A program made the translations under genes and the position numbers. From the NCBI RefSeq assembly GCF_010728925.1, contig NZ_AP022608.1:2976001-3040000 (forward strand): DNA of 64,000 bases, written 5' to 3'. The notes below the pieces were generated by a model that worked only from the letters and a program-made list of their open reading frames with translations, was not told the DNA's origin and did not search any database. Numbering within the stretch: the first letter of the stretch is position 1; every line of letters begins with the position of its first letter. Shown here piece by piece: positions 42,365 to 52,708 of this stretch. Source of the DNA: Mycolicibacterium gadium (GTDB taxonomy: Bacteria; Actinomycetota; Actinomycetes; Mycobacteriales; Mycobacteriaceae).

Positions 42365-43813
42365 TTACAGCGTGAGCCCCGGATACAGCGGGTTGGCCGC
42401 CAGCAGTTCGCCGGCGGCGGCGTGCACGCGGTCGGCGGTGCCGTCGGCCAGCTTGTATTTGGCCTTTGACGTGCCCTCAGCCTCGGTGTTGGACAGCACC
42501 TCGACGATCAGCTCGGCGACGCGATCGAAGTCGTCGGCGCCGAATCCCCTGGTGGTCAGCGCGGGTGTGCCCAGCCGGACGCCGCTGGTGTACCAGGCGC
42601 CATTCGGGTCGGCCGGAATCGCATTGCGGTTGGTCACGATCCCGGAGTCAAGCAGCGCGGACTCCGCCTGCCGTCCGGTCAGCCCGAAGGACGTCACATC
42701 GAGCAGCACGAGGTGGTTGTCGGTGCCGCCGGTGACCAGCGCCGCGTCGCGTTTGGTGAATCCGTCGGCCAGCGCCTGCGCGTTGTCGGCGATGGACTGC
42801 GCATACGTCTGGAACGCCGGCTGGCGCGCCTCGGCCAGCGCAACGGCCTTGGCGGCCATCACATGCGACAGCGGTCCGCCGAGCACCATCGGGCAGCCCT
42901 TGTCGACTGCGGGGGCGTACTCCTCGGTGGCCAGGATCAGTCCGCCGCGCGGTCCGCGCAGCGACTTGTGCGTGGTCGTGGTGGTGATGTGGGCGTGCGG
43001 GATCGGATCCTCGTCGCCGGTGAACACCTTGCCCGCAACCAGGCCGGCGAAGTGCGCCATGTCGACCATCAGCGTCGCCCCGACCTCGTCGGCGATCTCG
43101 CGCATCTTGGCGAAGTTGACCCGCCGCGGATAGGCGGAGTAGCCGGCGACGAGTACCAACGGCTTGAACTCGCGGGCGAGAGCGGCGACGGCGTCGTAGT
43201 CGATGAAACCCGTCTCTGGGTTGGTGCCGTACTGGCGCTGGTGGAACATCTTGCCGGAGATGTTGGGCCGGAAGCCGTGGGTCAGGTGGCCGCCGGTGTC
43301 CAGCGACATGCCCAGCAGCCGCTGGTTGCCGAGTTTGCCGCGCAGGGTCTCCCAGTCGGCTTCGGAGAGGTCGTTGACGTGCTTGGCGCCGAGTTCGGCC
43401 AGACCCGGAGCCTCGACCCGAGTGGCCAGGATCGCCCAGTAGGCCACCAGGTTGGCGTCGATACCCGAGTGCGGTTGGGCGTAGGCGTACGGCGCGCCGA
43501 ACAGTTCGCGTGCGTGCTCGGCGGCCAGCGCCTCCACGGTGTCGACGTTCTGGCAGGCGGCGTAGAACCGGTGCCCGATGGTGCCTTCGGCGTACTTGTC
43601 GGAGAACCAGGTGCCCATCGTCAGCAGCACCGCGGGCGAGGCGTAGTTCTCGCTGGCGATCAGCTTGAGCGAATCCCGTTGATCGGCAAGCTCTTTGCGG
43701 GTGGCATCGGCGATTCGAGGCTCGACGGACTCGATCACCCGCAGGGCGGCGCGGTAGGCCTCGCTGGCGGTGTCGGCGTACTCGGCTCCCAGACCATTGG
43801 ACTCTGCAGTCAT
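42365..43813 (-). CDS. glyA: Glycine/serine hydroxymethyltransferase
   Basis: A 482-residue PLP enzyme converting serine and tetrahydrofolate to glycine and methylene-THF. Signatures: [30 protein letters not shown], and the PLP-Lys motif [14 protein letters not shown]. It is longer than the ~426-residue M. tuberculosis GlyA1, with an insertion after the first third ([16 protein letters not shown]...). ATG 43813 chosen over an upstream low-complexity frame. Confidence 0.93.
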   Translation of the reverse strand: MTAESNGLGAEYADTASEAYRAALRVIESVEPRIADATRKELADQRDSLKLIASENYASPAVLLTMGTWFSDKYAEGTIGHRFYAACQNVDTVEALAAEHARELFGAPYAYAQPHSGIDANLVAYWAILATRVEAPGLAELGAKHVNDLSEADWETLRGKLGNQRLLGMSLDTGGHLTHGFRPNISGKMFHQRQYGTNPETGFIDYDAVAALAREFKPLVLVAGYSAYPRRVNFAKMREIADEVGATLMVDMAHFAGLVAGKVFTGDEDPIPHAHITTTTTHKSLRGPRGGLILATEEYAPAVDKGCPMVLGGPLSHVMAAKAVALAEARQPAFQTYAQSIADNAQALADGFTKRDAALVTGGTDNHLVLLDVTSFGLTGRQAESALLDSGIVTNRNAIPADPNGAWYTSGVRLGTPALTTRGFGADDFDRVAELIVEVLSNTEAEGTSKAKYKLADGTADRVHAAAGELLAANPLYPGLTL

Positions 43814-43839
43814 GCAGCTCAGCCTAGTCGGGCGAGATT

Positions 43840-45054
43840 TCAAGCGGTCCGCAGCGTCGACGGGATCAGTGGCTCGTCGAGCAGCCGGCCGAACCGCTGG
43901 GTCAGCGAAACATCCGCAGGTCGCGCCTCCAGCCATGCCCGCAGCAGCCGATAGCCCTCCACGTAGGTGCTGGTGTAGGCCCGCCACAGCGGCGACGACA
44001 GAAACCGCAGCATCTGGCGGGCGCGCTCGTCGTTGACCAGCAGCCAGCGCTTGAGGAACTGGACGACGTCGTCGACGTCACGGTGCTCGTCGTGCAGCAT
44101 CAGCGCGGCATCCTGGCGCACGTCGGCCAGCGTTGCCGCCGCCTCGGAGACGGCCTGCGCGCGATCGCCGTCGAAACTCAGGCCCAGATCGGCGTAGATC
44201 TCGGCGGCCCAGGACCCCCAGTTCGGGCCTATCGCCGCGTACAGCGCCAAGTCGGCCAGCCCCTCGGCCATCAGGCATTGCGGGGTGTTGACGAGGAAGA
44301 TCGTCTGCTCGGCCTGCCCCTTACCCTCGACCAGTCCGAATTCCTTGCGGCAGTGCTCGGTGTGGTGGCCGGGATAGGACTCGTGCGCCACCAGTCGCGG
44401 CAGATTGGACATCTGCTGCTTGAGGTCGGCGTTCACAGCCACCGTCGAGGTGTAGTTGCCCAGGTAGTAGTTGAAGCCCGACCAGGGCTTGTCGGTGACC
44501 ACCTCGTAGGTGATGGTCTCGGCGTCCGGCAGCGGATACTCGGCGCGCACCCTGTCACGAAGTGCGCTGGAGAACGCGTGGATGCATTCCTCCAGGCGTT
44601 CGGGCGGCACCTCCTCACCGGCCCGGTAGGCGGTCATCCGCTCGGCGAGCGACCCGGTGCCGCTCAGTGCCTCATCGAGCTTGGCGTGCGCCTGCCGGTA
44701 CTGCTCCGGGTCGCCCTTGGCGATGCGCACGTCGAAATACGCGTCGACCTCGTCGACGAAACCGACGTGCTGGCCCGAGAACTTGCGGCCGGCGCAGGCC
44801 AGCGCCCGCAGGTGGGCGGCGATGAACTCGGCGCGGCTCTGCTCCAGGTCGGTGCCCGCGTCCAGTTCGGCCAGCAGACGTTCGGCCTGAAGGGTGAGAT
44901 CGGCGGGCTCCGGGGGCGGTTCGTTGGCGACGATGCGGCGCAACTCCGGATCCCCGGTGAAGGAGTCGACGTAACCATCCTCGACCCGATCGAAGCGCAG
45001 TCCGAGCATCAGATATTCACGGATCAAAGTGGTGTTCGACAAGCCCGAGTTCAT
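43840..45054 (-). CDS. DUF885-family putative metalloprotein
   Basis: A 404-residue soluble protein with the zinc-peptidase-like motif [11 protein letters not shown] (HExxxHH) followed by an Asn/Glu-rich helix, the hallmark of DUF885. The family is thought to comprise zinc carboxypeptidases, but none in mycobacteria is characterised. Divergent from coaA by 30 bases. Confidence 0.85.
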   Translation of the reverse strand: MNSGLSNTTLIREYLMLGLRFDRVEDGYVDSFTGDPELRRIVANEPPPEPADLTLQAERLLAELDAGTDLEQSRAEFIAAHLRALACAGRKFSGQHVGFVDEVDAYFDVRIAKGDPEQYRQAHAKLDEALSGTGSLAERMTAYRAGEEVPPERLEECIHAFSSALRDRVRAEYPLPDAETITYEVVTDKPWSGFNYYLGNYTSTVAVNADLKQQMSNLPRLVAHESYPGHHTEHCRKEFGLVEGKGQAEQTIFLVNTPQCLMAEGLADLALYAAIGPNWGSWAAEIYADLGLSFDGDRAQAVSEAAATLADVRQDAALMLHDEHRDVDDVVQFLKRWLLVNDERARQMLRFLSSPLWRAYTSTYVEGYRLLRAWLEARPADVSLTQRFGRLLDEPLIPSTLRTA

Positions 45055-45084
45055 GCGTCCAACGCTAACTGCAAGACTGGGCGT

Positions 45085-46023
45085 ATGCCGCGGCTGAGCG
45101 AGCCGAGCCCCTACGTGGAGTTCGACCGGACCGAGTGGCGTGCGTTGCGTATGTCGACCCCGCTGAAATTGAGCGAGGACGAGCTGCAACGACTCCGTGG
45201 TCTCGGCGAGAAGCTCGACCTGCTCGAGGTCGAAGAGGTCTACCTGCCGCTGGCCCGACTGATACACCTCCAGGTCGCCGCCCGCCAGGCGCTGTTTGCG
45301 ACAACCGCGCAGTTCCTGGGCGAGCCGCAGCAGAATCCGGACCGCCCGGTGCCGTTCATCATCGGCGTGGCGGGCAGCGTCGCCGTCGGTAAGTCCACCA
45401 CCGCGCGTGTGCTGCAGGCGCTGTTGGCGCGCTGGGAGCACCACCCCCGCGTCGACCTGGTCACCACCGACGGCTTCCTGTACCCCAACGCCGAGTTGGC
45501 ACGGCGAAACCTGATGCATCGCAAAGGCTTTCCGGAGAGCTACGACCGCAGGGCGCTGATGCGGTTCGTCACGACGGTGAAGTCGGGCTCGGACGCGACC
45601 TGCGCGCCGGTGTATTCGCACCTGCTATACGACATCGTGCCCGGCGAGAAGCAGATGATCCGCCATCCGGACATCCTCATCCTCGAGGGCCTCAACGTCT
45701 TGCAAACCGGTCCGGCCCTGATGGTTTCGGACCTGTTCGACTTCTCGGTCTACGTCGACGCCCGCATCGAGGACATCGAGCAGTGGTACATCTCGCGGTT
45801 CCTGTCGATGCGGGCCGGCGCCTTCGCCGACCCGGCCTCACACTTCCACCACTACTCGACCCTGACCGACGATCAGGCCGTGTTCGCCGCGCGCGACATC
45901 TGGCATTCGATCAACCGGCCCAACCTGATCGAGAACATTCTGCCGACCCGTCCGCGGGCCACGCTGGTGCTGCGCAAGGATGCCGATCACGCGATCAACC
46001 GGCTGCGACTGCGGAAGCTTTAG
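45085..46023 (+). CDS. coaA: Type I pantothenate kinase
   Basis: A 312-residue kinase catalysing the first step of coenzyme A synthesis. P loop [12 protein letters not shown], then [18 protein letters not shown] and the late EGLNVLQTG are characteristic. Corresponds to Rv1092c. A long in-frame open extension upstream overlaps the divergent DUF885 gene and is not used. Followed by a strong terminator hairpin. Confidence 0.95.
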   Translation: MPRLSEPSPYVEFDRTEWRALRMSTPLKLSEDELQRLRGLGEKLDLLEVEEVYLPLARLIHLQVAARQALFATTAQFLGEPQQNPDRPVPFIIGVAGSVAVGKSTTARVLQALLARWEHHPRVDLVTTDGFLYPNAELARRNLMHRKGFPESYDRRALMRFVTTVKSGSDATCAPVYSHLLYDIVPGEKQMIRHPDILILEGLNVLQTGPALMVSDLFDFSVYVDARIEDIEQWYISRFLSMRAGAFADPASHFHHYSTLTDDQAVFAARDIWHSINRPNLIENILPTRPRATLVLRKDADHAINRLRLRKL

Positions 46024-46032
46024 ACGCGAGAA

Positions 46033-46078
46033 GACGCGAAAACCCCCAAAATCGCGCCATTTCGGGGGTTTTCACGTC
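46033..46078 (+). terminator. Terminator hairpin after coaA
   Basis: Arms gacgcgaaaaccccc (46033-46047) and gggggttttcacgtc (46064-46078) pair along 14 of 15 positions; the ten bases gaaaaccccc pair perfectly, and the loop adds an inner aaat/attt pair. It follows the coaA stop by about 10 bases and faces the convergent gene at 46109, so it may serve both strands. Confidence 0.8.
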
Positions 46079-46108
46079 AGCTCGGCTGGTGTGCGTCTTG
46101 TCGTCCCG

Positions 46109-46519
46109 CTACCTGTTGATGCGGCGCACGCCCTGATACTGCAGCTCGGCCATGACCAGGGTGTAGACGCCGGTGGCCAGCGTCGCCACCACACCGAAGG
46201 TGGTCAGCGGGAACACGTCGGCAAGGACGAACACCACGCTCAGGACGGTGTAGAACGCGTTGCCGGCAGCGATCACGATTCCGGTCAGTTTCACCGAAGG
46301 CCGGGCGGCGAAAACGAAAACGCCGGTCGCGAAGGCGATGAAGAAGGCACCGACCCCGTACTCGAAGGCGGTTGTCGTGCCCGATATCTCGGCGATCCAG
46401 CCGGCAAGCGCGATGCCGACGATCCCCATGACGGCGCTGCAGGTCGCGTCGAGTCGCAGCGCGAAGCGCAGAAACGAGTCGTTGGAGGCCCGCAGTTTGG
46501 GTGTGGTGGTGGCGGTCAT
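46109..46519 (-). CDS. Four-helix membrane protein, paralogue A
   Basis: A 136-residue protein with four hydrophobic helices and a short charged N terminus. Same length, order of helices and RFALR/LQYQGVRR-type ends as the gene at 46611, indicating tandem duplication. Function unknown. Confidence 0.75.
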   Translation of the reverse strand: MTATTTPKLRASNDSFLRFALRLDATCSAVMGIVGIALAGWIAEISGTTTAFEYGVGAFFIAFATGVFVFAARPSVKLTGIVIAAGNAFYTVLSVVFVLADVFPLTTFGVVATLATGVYTLVMAELQYQGVRRINR

Positions 46520-46610
46520 GCGATTTCCTTTCTCGGGGTGGGTGATGGACCGTTCCGGAGCCGACGACGCAACCTCTTACGGCGGCGGCTCCGGACCAGT
46601 CATGTGGGGG

Positions 46611-47024
46611 TCACGCCAATCGGCGCACCCCGAGGTACTGCACGTAGGCGAAGGCCAAGGTGACGACGGTGAAGGCGATGGTCGCGGCGACACCGAATTC
46701 GGTCAGGGGCAGCCAACCCGCCACGAGGACGACGGTCACGACGATCGCGAATGCGACGTTTCCGGCCAGCACACCGGAACCGACGCGACGGACGTCGGGC
46801 AGGCCGGCGAGCAGGAACAGCGTCGCTCCGTAGACGACGAGCGCCGCACCCGCGATCCACTCGGACGTGGACGACAGACCCGACAGCCGTGACAGCGGAT
46901 CGGCGGCCATGGCGATCAGCAGACCGAGGCCGGCGCACAGGGTCGCGTCGGCGCGCAGGGCGAACCGCAACAGTGAGTCATCGGATCGGGCTTCCCGGAC
47001 GGGCCGGGTGGTGATGGCGGTCAT
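46611..47024 (-). CDS. Four-helix membrane protein, paralogue B
   Basis: A 137-residue paralogue of the preceding gene (SLLRFALRADATL at the start, VQYLGVRRL at the end) with four hydrophobic helices. Ninety bases separate the two. Function unknown. Confidence 0.75.
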   Translation of the reverse strand: MTAITTRPVREARSDDSLLRFALRADATLCAGLGLLIAMAADPLSRLSGLSSTSEWIAGAALVVYGATLFLLAGLPDVRRVGSGVLAGNVAFAIVVTVVLVAGWLPLTEFGVAATIAFTVVTLAFAYVQYLGVRRLA

Positions 47025-47093
47025 GGCTTCGATGCTGCGCAGATGCCACTGCCAGATCGACGCCAGCCGCTGCCAGCTACTGCCAGCCGCAGG

Positions 47094-48449
47094 TCAGAGG
47101 TCTTGTGCCGCCACCAGGTTTCCGCGCAGATCGGCGGCGATCACGCGGGCCGCCGAGTTCTGCCAGTTGTGCAGCGACCGTTGCGGCACCTCGGTCACGA
47201 ACCACTGCCAGGCCTGACGCGCGACGGGATCGAGCCCTGCGGCGGTCGCGTTCTGCGCGTATGCCCGCACCCCGACGACATAGGGGAAGTACAGCGAGTT
47301 GTAGTAGCGCCATTCTTCCGTCGTGCCGAACTCGCCACCGTCACGCGGCTTGAGTCGGGCGATGCGGTCGGCGAGCAGAGCCTTGAGCTCGTTAGCCCGT
47401 TCCAGCGGCTGGTCGGGGGCGCCGCGTGCGGCGAGCCGCTCGTCGATCACCGGCAGTGCGGTGAGCGGGCTGGCGACCAGCTTGGACAAGTCGCCGTAGT
47501 GGCCGAGGGCTCGGCGGGTGAGCCGGACGAAGGTGTCGTCGTCGATGTGGTCGAGCGGGCCGGCCTTTCGCAACGGCAACGCCGCACCGGTGCTTCGCAG
47601 CGCGGCACGGTCGGCGCGCAACCCGGGTGAGCGGAAAAACGCCAACCGGTCCAGCAGGTCGGCCAGTGGATCGGCCAGCACGTTGATCGAGATCGCGATG
47701 GCCAGGCTGGTGAACAGCATCACCGTCAACGCGGTTTGCGGGCCGGTGACCGACAGGCCGATCAGCGCCTGCCCGCCGAACAGCACCACGACGACGCCCG
47801 TTGCGACGAAGGAACGCAACATGTCGGCCCGCAGAGCCTGACCTTCATCGAAGGCGTCCCACATCGCGACCGCCACACCGAGCAGCACGACGTCGAATCC
47901 CGTCGACGCCAACGCCAACCAGCTCGGGACCAGCCCGAGCGGGATGACGATGATCGCGTTGCCGAGTGCGAAGAACAGCGTTGCGACGATGATGTAGGGC
48001 ACCACCGGCCTGGGTTGCCACGATCCGAACACCGCGCGCAGCATCGCACCGAGCGAGGACAGCGAGATGACGCCGAACATCACCCAGTGACCGAGACGCA
48101 CCGGGCCGTCGACGTTGCCCGCCATCGCCGCACCCATGAAGGCGCCCACCGCGACCGCGGTCACCGCCACCAGTTCGGTCGCCCTGCTTCGCCACGTGTC
48201 GCGGGGCCGCGACAGCTCGAGAAGTACGGCGAACCAGGCGATGCCCGGCACGGTGACGAGGTAGACCTCGACGCTGCTCAGCACCGTCGAGCCACTCTGG
48301 GTACGAACGGCGTCCAGCGCCACGACGGTGGCGAAGCTCGTCAGGCCGACAGCGGCCAACACCAGGACGGGCTTACGCGGGTCACGAGCCAGCAGATATA
48401 GCCCCAGCCACCAGCTGAGTGAGAAGACGAGCGCCGACAGCGCAGCCAT
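47094..48449 (-). CDS. Multipass membrane protein with soluble C-terminal domain
   Basis: A 451-residue protein: about eight transmembrane helices to residue ~255, then a charged ~190-residue soluble domain (RLTRRALGHYGDLSKLVASPL, EEWRYYNSLYFPYVVGVRAYA). The N-terminal layout recalls sensor-type 7-TM regions. No family name can be assigned. Next to the Z-isoprenyl transferase gene on the same strand. Confidence 0.7.
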   Translation of the reverse strand: MAALSALVFSLSWWLGLYLLARDPRKPVLVLAAVGLTSFATVVALDAVRTQSGSTVLSSVEVYLVTVPGIAWFAVLLELSRPRDTWRSRATELVAVTAVAVGAFMGAAMAGNVDGPVRLGHWVMFGVISLSSLGAMLRAVFGSWQPRPVVPYIIVATLFFALGNAIIVIPLGLVPSWLALASTGFDVVLLGVAVAMWDAFDEGQALRADMLRSFVATGVVVVLFGGQALIGLSVTGPQTALTVMLFTSLAIAISINVLADPLADLLDRLAFFRSPGLRADRAALRSTGAALPLRKAGPLDHIDDDTFVRLTRRALGHYGDLSKLVASPLTALPVIDERLAARGAPDQPLERANELKALLADRIARLKPRDGGEFGTTEEWRYYNSLYFPYVVGVRAYAQNATAAGLDPVARQAWQWFVTEVPQRSLHNWQNSAARVIAADLRGNLVAAQDL

Positions 48450-48464
48450 AGACCTAGTGTCGCA

Positions 48465-49262
48465 CTAGATGCCGTAGCGGCGATGACGCGCGGTGTAGTC
48501 GCGGAGCGCCCGCAGGAAGTCCACCCGCCGGAACTCGGGCCAGTACGCCTCGGTGAACCACATCTCCGAGTAGGCGCTCTGCCACAACAGAAAACCTGAC
48601 AGTCGCTGCTCCCCCGAGGTGCGGATCACCAGGTCGGGGTCGGGCTGCCCCGAGGTGTAGAGGTTCTCGGAGATCGCATCCTCGGTGACGGCCTCGATCA
48701 GCTGCTCGCCGGTACGACCGTTCGCAAGTTCCTTGGCGAGCAGCTGCCGCACCGCGTCGACGATCTCCTGGCGGCCCCCGTAGCCGACGGCGACGTTGAC
48801 GTGGAAGGACCCGGCGCCGGCTTGCGATCGCGTCGACTCAACGGCGTCGCGCAAACGCTTGGCCGGCTCCTCGCCGATCAGTTCCAGGTCGCCGACGGTG
48901 CGCACGCTCCACCGGTTGGCGGGCGCACAGATCTCTTCGACGACGTCGGTGATGATTTCGATCAGCGTCGCCAACTCAGCGGGTTCGCGCTGCAGGTTCT
49001 CGGTGGACAGCAGGTACACCGTGGCCATCTCGACGCCGGCTTCCTGGCACCAGCGCAGCATCTCGGCGATCTTGTGAGCACCCATCCGGTACCCGTAGCT
49101 GACGTCGTCGTGACCAGCGTCACGAGCCCACCGCCGGTTTCCGTCACACAGCACCGCGATGTGGCGTGGGAGCTCGGATTTCGAGGAAGCCAGGCCTTGG
49201 CGCAACCGCATCTCGTAGAGGCGGTACATCGGTTCCTTGAGTCGCGAAGGAATGATGGCCAC
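48465..49262 (-). CDS. Z-isoprenyl diphosphate synthase ((2Z,6E)-farnesyl diphosphate synthase-like)
   Basis: A 265-residue cis-prenyltransferase. Motifs: HIAVLCDGNRRWAR with the catalytic Asp, TVYLLSTENLQRE, and DLVIRTSGEQRLSGFLLWQ. Its genome position matches Rv1086, the short-chain (2Z,6E)-FPP synthase feeding decaprenyl phosphate for arabinogalactan. GTG start at 49262. Confidence 0.92.
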   Translation of the reverse strand: MAIIPSRLKEPMYRLYEMRLRQGLASSKSELPRHIAVLCDGNRRWARDAGHDDVSYGYRMGAHKIAEMLRWCQEAGVEMATVYLLSTENLQREPAELATLIEIITDVVEEICAPANRWSVRTVGDLELIGEEPAKRLRDAVESTRSQAGAGSFHVNVAVGYGGRQEIVDAVRQLLAKELANGRTGEQLIEAVTEDAISENLYTSGQPDPDLVIRTSGEQRLSGFLLWQSAYSEMWFTEAYWPEFRRVDFLRALRDYTARHRRYGI

Positions 49263-49315
49263 CGAATCAGACTACTGTGGCAGTCGAATCCCCCACGGCG
49301 TAAGCGGAGGTGAAC

Positions 49316-50050
49316 ATGGTGCAGGTAGATGCCGACGAGGCTCAGCAGCCACCGGTGCGCGTCTACGCGGAGGATTTGCCCGAAGCGGTTGTCGATGGTG
49401 TCGCCAACTTCTTCCACAAGCCGCGGTTGCGCGGCTGGATCCACGTCTACGCCGCGGTCGTCGCGTTCATCGCCGGCGCGGCATTGGTGTCGGTGTCGTG
49501 GTCAGCGGTGTCCACCCGCGCCGGCCTCGCCACCCTGGTTTACACGCTGACGATCGTCGCGATGTTCGCTGTGAGCGGCGCGTACCACCGGATCGAGTGG
49601 AAGTCGGCGACGGCCCGAAAATGGATGAAGCGCCTCGATCACTCGATGATCTTCATCTTCATCGCCGGCAGCTACACGCCGTTCGCGGTGCTGGCACTGC
49701 CGGAGTCCGACGGCCTGGTCCTGTTGGCGATCGTCTGGGCCGGCGCCATCGCCGGGGTACTGCTCAAGATGTTCTGGCCGTCGGCCCCGCGCTGGGTCGG
49801 GGTGCCGCTGTACCTGTTACTGGGCTGGGTGGCGGCGTGGTTCGTCGGGCCGATCATGCACGGCGCGGGCGTCGCCGCGCTGGTTCTGCTGATCGTCGGT
49901 GGCGCGCTCTACAGCATCGGCGGCGTGCTCTACGGCCTCAAGTGGCCGAACCCGTGGCCCACTACGTTCGGCCACCACGAGTTCTTCCATGCGTGCACAG
50001 CGGTCGCCGCGATCTGCCACTACATCGCGATGTGGTTCGCCGTCTTCTGA
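49316..50050 (+). CDS. Hemolysin III / PAQR-like membrane protein
   Basis: A 244-residue seven-helix protein. The conserved metal-site residues are visible: [26 protein letters not shown] and the final [19 protein letters not shown]. Corresponds to Rv1085c. ATG 49316 lies 5 bases after GGAGG; a GTG within that site is less likely. Hemolytic activity is not implied. Confidence 0.9.
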   Translation: MVQVDADEAQQPPVRVYAEDLPEAVVDGVANFFHKPRLRGWIHVYAAVVAFIAGAALVSVSWSAVSTRAGLATLVYTLTIVAMFAVSGAYHRIEWKSATARKWMKRLDHSMIFIFIAGSYTPFAVLALPESDGLVLLAIVWAGAIAGVLLKMFWPSAPRWVGVPLYLLLGWVAAWFVGPIMHGAGVAALVLLIVGGALYSIGGVLYGLKWPNPWPTTFGHHEFFHACTAVAAICHYIAMWFAVF

Positions 50051-50057
50051 TCGCCGA

Positions 50058-50429
50058 TCAGAGCTGGGTCATGTTCTCCGGGGTCCAATAGGCCTTCATC
50101 GACGCGATCTTGCCGTCGGAGTTGAAGGTCATGACGCTGATGATGTCGATACTCATCTTGGCGTCGCCCATGCTGATGGTCAGCAACCAGTGGAACGCCA
50201 CCTCGTTACCGAGGGCGCGGAGGGTGAGAACTTCGGTCCCGTTGTCGCCCTGGGGAATGGCCGAGTAGAAGCCCCGGATCGCCTGGCTCCCGATGTGCAC
50301 CTCGCTGCCGACAGGATCCTCGACGGTGGCATCGTCAGCGTAGAGCTCGACGATGTCGTCGATCTTTCCCGCCGCGGCGTATTCGAGGTAGCGGTTGACG
50401 GTCGCGGCGTTGTCCTCAGGCGATGGCAT
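50058..50429 (-). CDS. NTF2-like / steroid delta-isomerase-like protein
   Basis: A 123-residue single-domain protein of the SnoaL/NTF2 fold (VNRYLEYAAAGKIDDIVELYADDATVEDP). The Asp-containing DDATVEDPVGS segment is typical of ketosteroid isomerase-like members. Could act on a steroid or other small ring; convergent with the hemolysin III gene. Confidence 0.82.
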   Translation of the reverse strand: MPSPEDNAATVNRYLEYAAAGKIDDIVELYADDATVEDPVGSEVHIGSQAIRGFYSAIPQGDNGTEVLTLRALGNEVAFHWLLTISMGDAKMSIDIISVMTFNSDGKIASMKAYWTPENMTQL

Positions 50430-50439
50430 GCGCCGAAGG

Positions 50440-52464
50440 CTACACGGACACACCGAGCGCGACGGCGAGATCCCCGGCGGAGGTGACCGGCAGGTCACAG
50501 GTCCTGCCACGGCATACATACGCGGCGTCGGCGCCGGCCACCCGGTCGCGGTCGGCCAGCAGTTCCGAGGAGTCCACTTCACCGCCCACGACGATCGCCC
50601 CACCGGGGGCCAGCGTGCGCGCGGCGGCCAGCAGCTCCGAGCCGACGGGATCGCAGGCGACGGCGATTTGAATGGGCCCGCGCACAGCCGCTTCGGCGAC
50701 GGCCAGCCAGTGGCCGCCAGAGCGTGCCAGGCGCGCCAGGATGTGTGCGGCACCCGTCAGCGTCGACTCGGCCGCCGATGCATAAACGTCAGCGCGGTGC
50801 GCGGGAGCCAGATGTGCCGCCAACTGCAACGACTCGGCGATCAGGGACGCACCGGACGGCGTCGCACCGTCCAACGGATCGGCGGGCCGAACCATAAGGG
50901 TTTCAGCGTCATCCGCCGTGTCGTACCAGCGCCCGGCGGTCTCCGAATCGGCGAAATGCCGCAGGGCGATGTCGATCAACAGCATCGCCGAACTCAGCCA
51001 CGACGTCTCGCCGGTCAGCTGATACAGCGTCAGCAGGCCGGTGGCCAGCGCGGCGTGGTCCTCCAGAATGGCGGCACTGTCGCCGACACGGCCGCCGAGG
51101 CTGGCCCGGCGCAGTCTGCCGTCCACGATGTGCAGCCCGACGATCCCGCTCGCGCATTGCGTTGCGGCGTTCAGGAATTCGGGGTCATCGAGCGCCACCG
51201 ACGCCTCGGCGAGCGCGGTGATCGCCAGTCCGTTCCACCCGGTGACGACCTTGTCGTCGCGGCCGGGCTGGGGGCGCGTCGACCTGGCGGCCAGCAGCGC
51301 CGTGCGTACCCGATCGAACCGATCGGCATCGTCGGGGTCACCCGGCAATTGCAGCACCGAGCTGCCGTGTTCAAAGGTGCCGGCTTCGGTGACACCGAAA
51401 ACCTCTGCGGCCCAACAGCCGTCATCCGGCCCCAACAACTCGGTCAGTTGGGCCGGCGTCCACACGTACGTCAAGCCCTCGTGTCCGTCGGCGTCGGCAT
51501 CCAGCGACGAGGTGAACATGCCGTCGGCGCCGAGATCGTCGATGAGGAACCGCGCCGTTTCACCGGCCACTCTGCGCGCCAGCGGGTCTGACGTGCGGCG
51601 GGCCCAGTGCGCGTATGCGCGCAAGAGCAGAGCGTTGTCGTACAGCATCTTCTCGAAGTGCGGCACCACCCACGCGGCGTCGACGCTGTATCGCGCGAAC
51701 CCTCCGGCCAGCTGGTCGTAAATGCCGCCGCGCGCCATCGCCGTACAGGTTCGCTCGACCGCCTCGAGGGGCATCAGGTCACCCGTGCGTTCGTGGCTGC
51801 GCAGCAGCGCTTCCAGCATCGCTGACGGCGGAAACTTGGGCGCCCCAGTCTGATTGGTGATGAAACCCCCATTGACGGGATCCTCGTGCGCAAGCACGTC
51901 GGCGACGGCATGATCACACAGCGACGGCTGAATCGGCGGTCCGCCCCGAGGTAGATCCGACACCATCGACCGCAACTCGCCGCTGATGTGGTCGGAGGTC
52001 TCCTCGACGTCGGCACGGCGGGTCCGCCACGTGTCGGAGACGGCGGCGAGCAGTTGCAGGAAGTTGGCCTTGGGGTAATACGTACCGCAGAAGAACGGGC
52101 GGCCATCCGGCGTCAGGAAGCACGTCATGGGCCAGCCGCCCTGACCGGTCAGCGCGAATGTGGCGTTCATGTACACCGCGTCGATGTCAGGCCGTTCCTC
52201 GCGATCGACCTTGATGCAGACGAACCCCTCGTTCATCGCGGCCGCGACCTGCTCGTCCTCGAACGACTCGTGGGCCATCACATGACACCAGTGGCAGGCC
52301 GCGTATCCGACCGACAGCAGGATCGGCACGTCCCGTGCCGCCGCCTCCGCTAACGCCTGCGGTGACCACTCGAGCCAGTGCACCGGGTTGTCGGCGTGCT
52401 GGCGCAGGTAGGGACTCGTGGCCCCGCCCAAGGTGTTTCGGCCGGCGAACTCAGCCGGACTCAC
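50440..52464 (-). CDS. DUF255 thioredoxin-fold protein (YyaL-like)
   Basis: A 674-residue protein. An N-terminal thioredoxin-like domain has the CxxC motif in SVGYAACHWCHVMAHESFED; the remainder is an (alpha/alpha)6 barrel-like region (GGIYDQLAGGFARYSVDAAW). Corresponds to Rv1084. Function is unproven; a redox or sugar-related role is suggested for the family. Confidence 0.9.
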   Translation of the reverse strand: MSPAEFAGRNTLGGATSPYLRQHADNPVHWLEWSPQALAEAAARDVPILLSVGYAACHWCHVMAHESFEDEQVAAAMNEGFVCIKVDREERPDIDAVYMNATFALTGQGGWPMTCFLTPDGRPFFCGTYYPKANFLQLLAAVSDTWRTRRADVEETSDHISGELRSMVSDLPRGGPPIQPSLCDHAVADVLAHEDPVNGGFITNQTGAPKFPPSAMLEALLRSHERTGDLMPLEAVERTCTAMARGGIYDQLAGGFARYSVDAAWVVPHFEKMLYDNALLLRAYAHWARRTSDPLARRVAGETARFLIDDLGADGMFTSSLDADADGHEGLTYVWTPAQLTELLGPDDGCWAAEVFGVTEAGTFEHGSSVLQLPGDPDDADRFDRVRTALLAARSTRPQPGRDDKVVTGWNGLAITALAEASVALDDPEFLNAATQCASGIVGLHIVDGRLRRASLGGRVGDSAAILEDHAALATGLLTLYQLTGETSWLSSAMLLIDIALRHFADSETAGRWYDTADDAETLMVRPADPLDGATPSGASLIAESLQLAAHLAPAHRADVYASAAESTLTGAAHILARLARSGGHWLAVAEAAVRGPIQIAVACDPVGSELLAAARTLAPGGAIVVGGEVDSSELLADRDRVAGADAAYVCRGRTCDLPVTSAGDLAVALGVSV

Positions 52465-52708
52465 GCTTGCTCTCGCCGTCGTCAGCAGGCCCGTCGGACC
52501 CCCCGCCGGCCTGTTCGTCGGGCTCGTCGAAGGACTTCGGCAGCTTTCGCAGATGACGGTTCATGGACCACACCAAGCCGAACGTGGCGATCAACAACAG
52601 CACGAGGACCAGGAGGCCGAACGGGCTGGCCTTGCCGAAGTCCGGACCGGTCTGGCGGGGTGGATCCTGTGCCAGCAGGGTGACGATGGCCAATGCGATG
52701 TCGTTCAT
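52451..52708 (-). CDS. Small single-pass membrane protein
   Basis: An 85-residue protein with one helix ([19 protein letters not shown]) and an acidic tail ([19 protein letters not shown]). ATG 52708 overlaps the mca stop as ATGA and its own end overlaps the DUF255 start by 14 bases, so all three genes form one operon. Position corresponds to Rv1083. Confidence 0.8.
   Translation of the reverse strand: MNDIALAIVTLLAQDPPRQTGPDFGKASPFGLLVLVLLLIATFGLVWSMNRHLRKLPKSFDEPDEQAGGGSDGPADDGESKRESG

Noticed and set aside
42713..43954. 413-aa open frame on the plus strand
   Set aside because: Antisense to glyA, which carries all its motifs.
44083..45084. Upstream extension of coaA
   Set aside because: Covers the DUF885 gene on the other strand; type I pantothenate kinases start near 45085.
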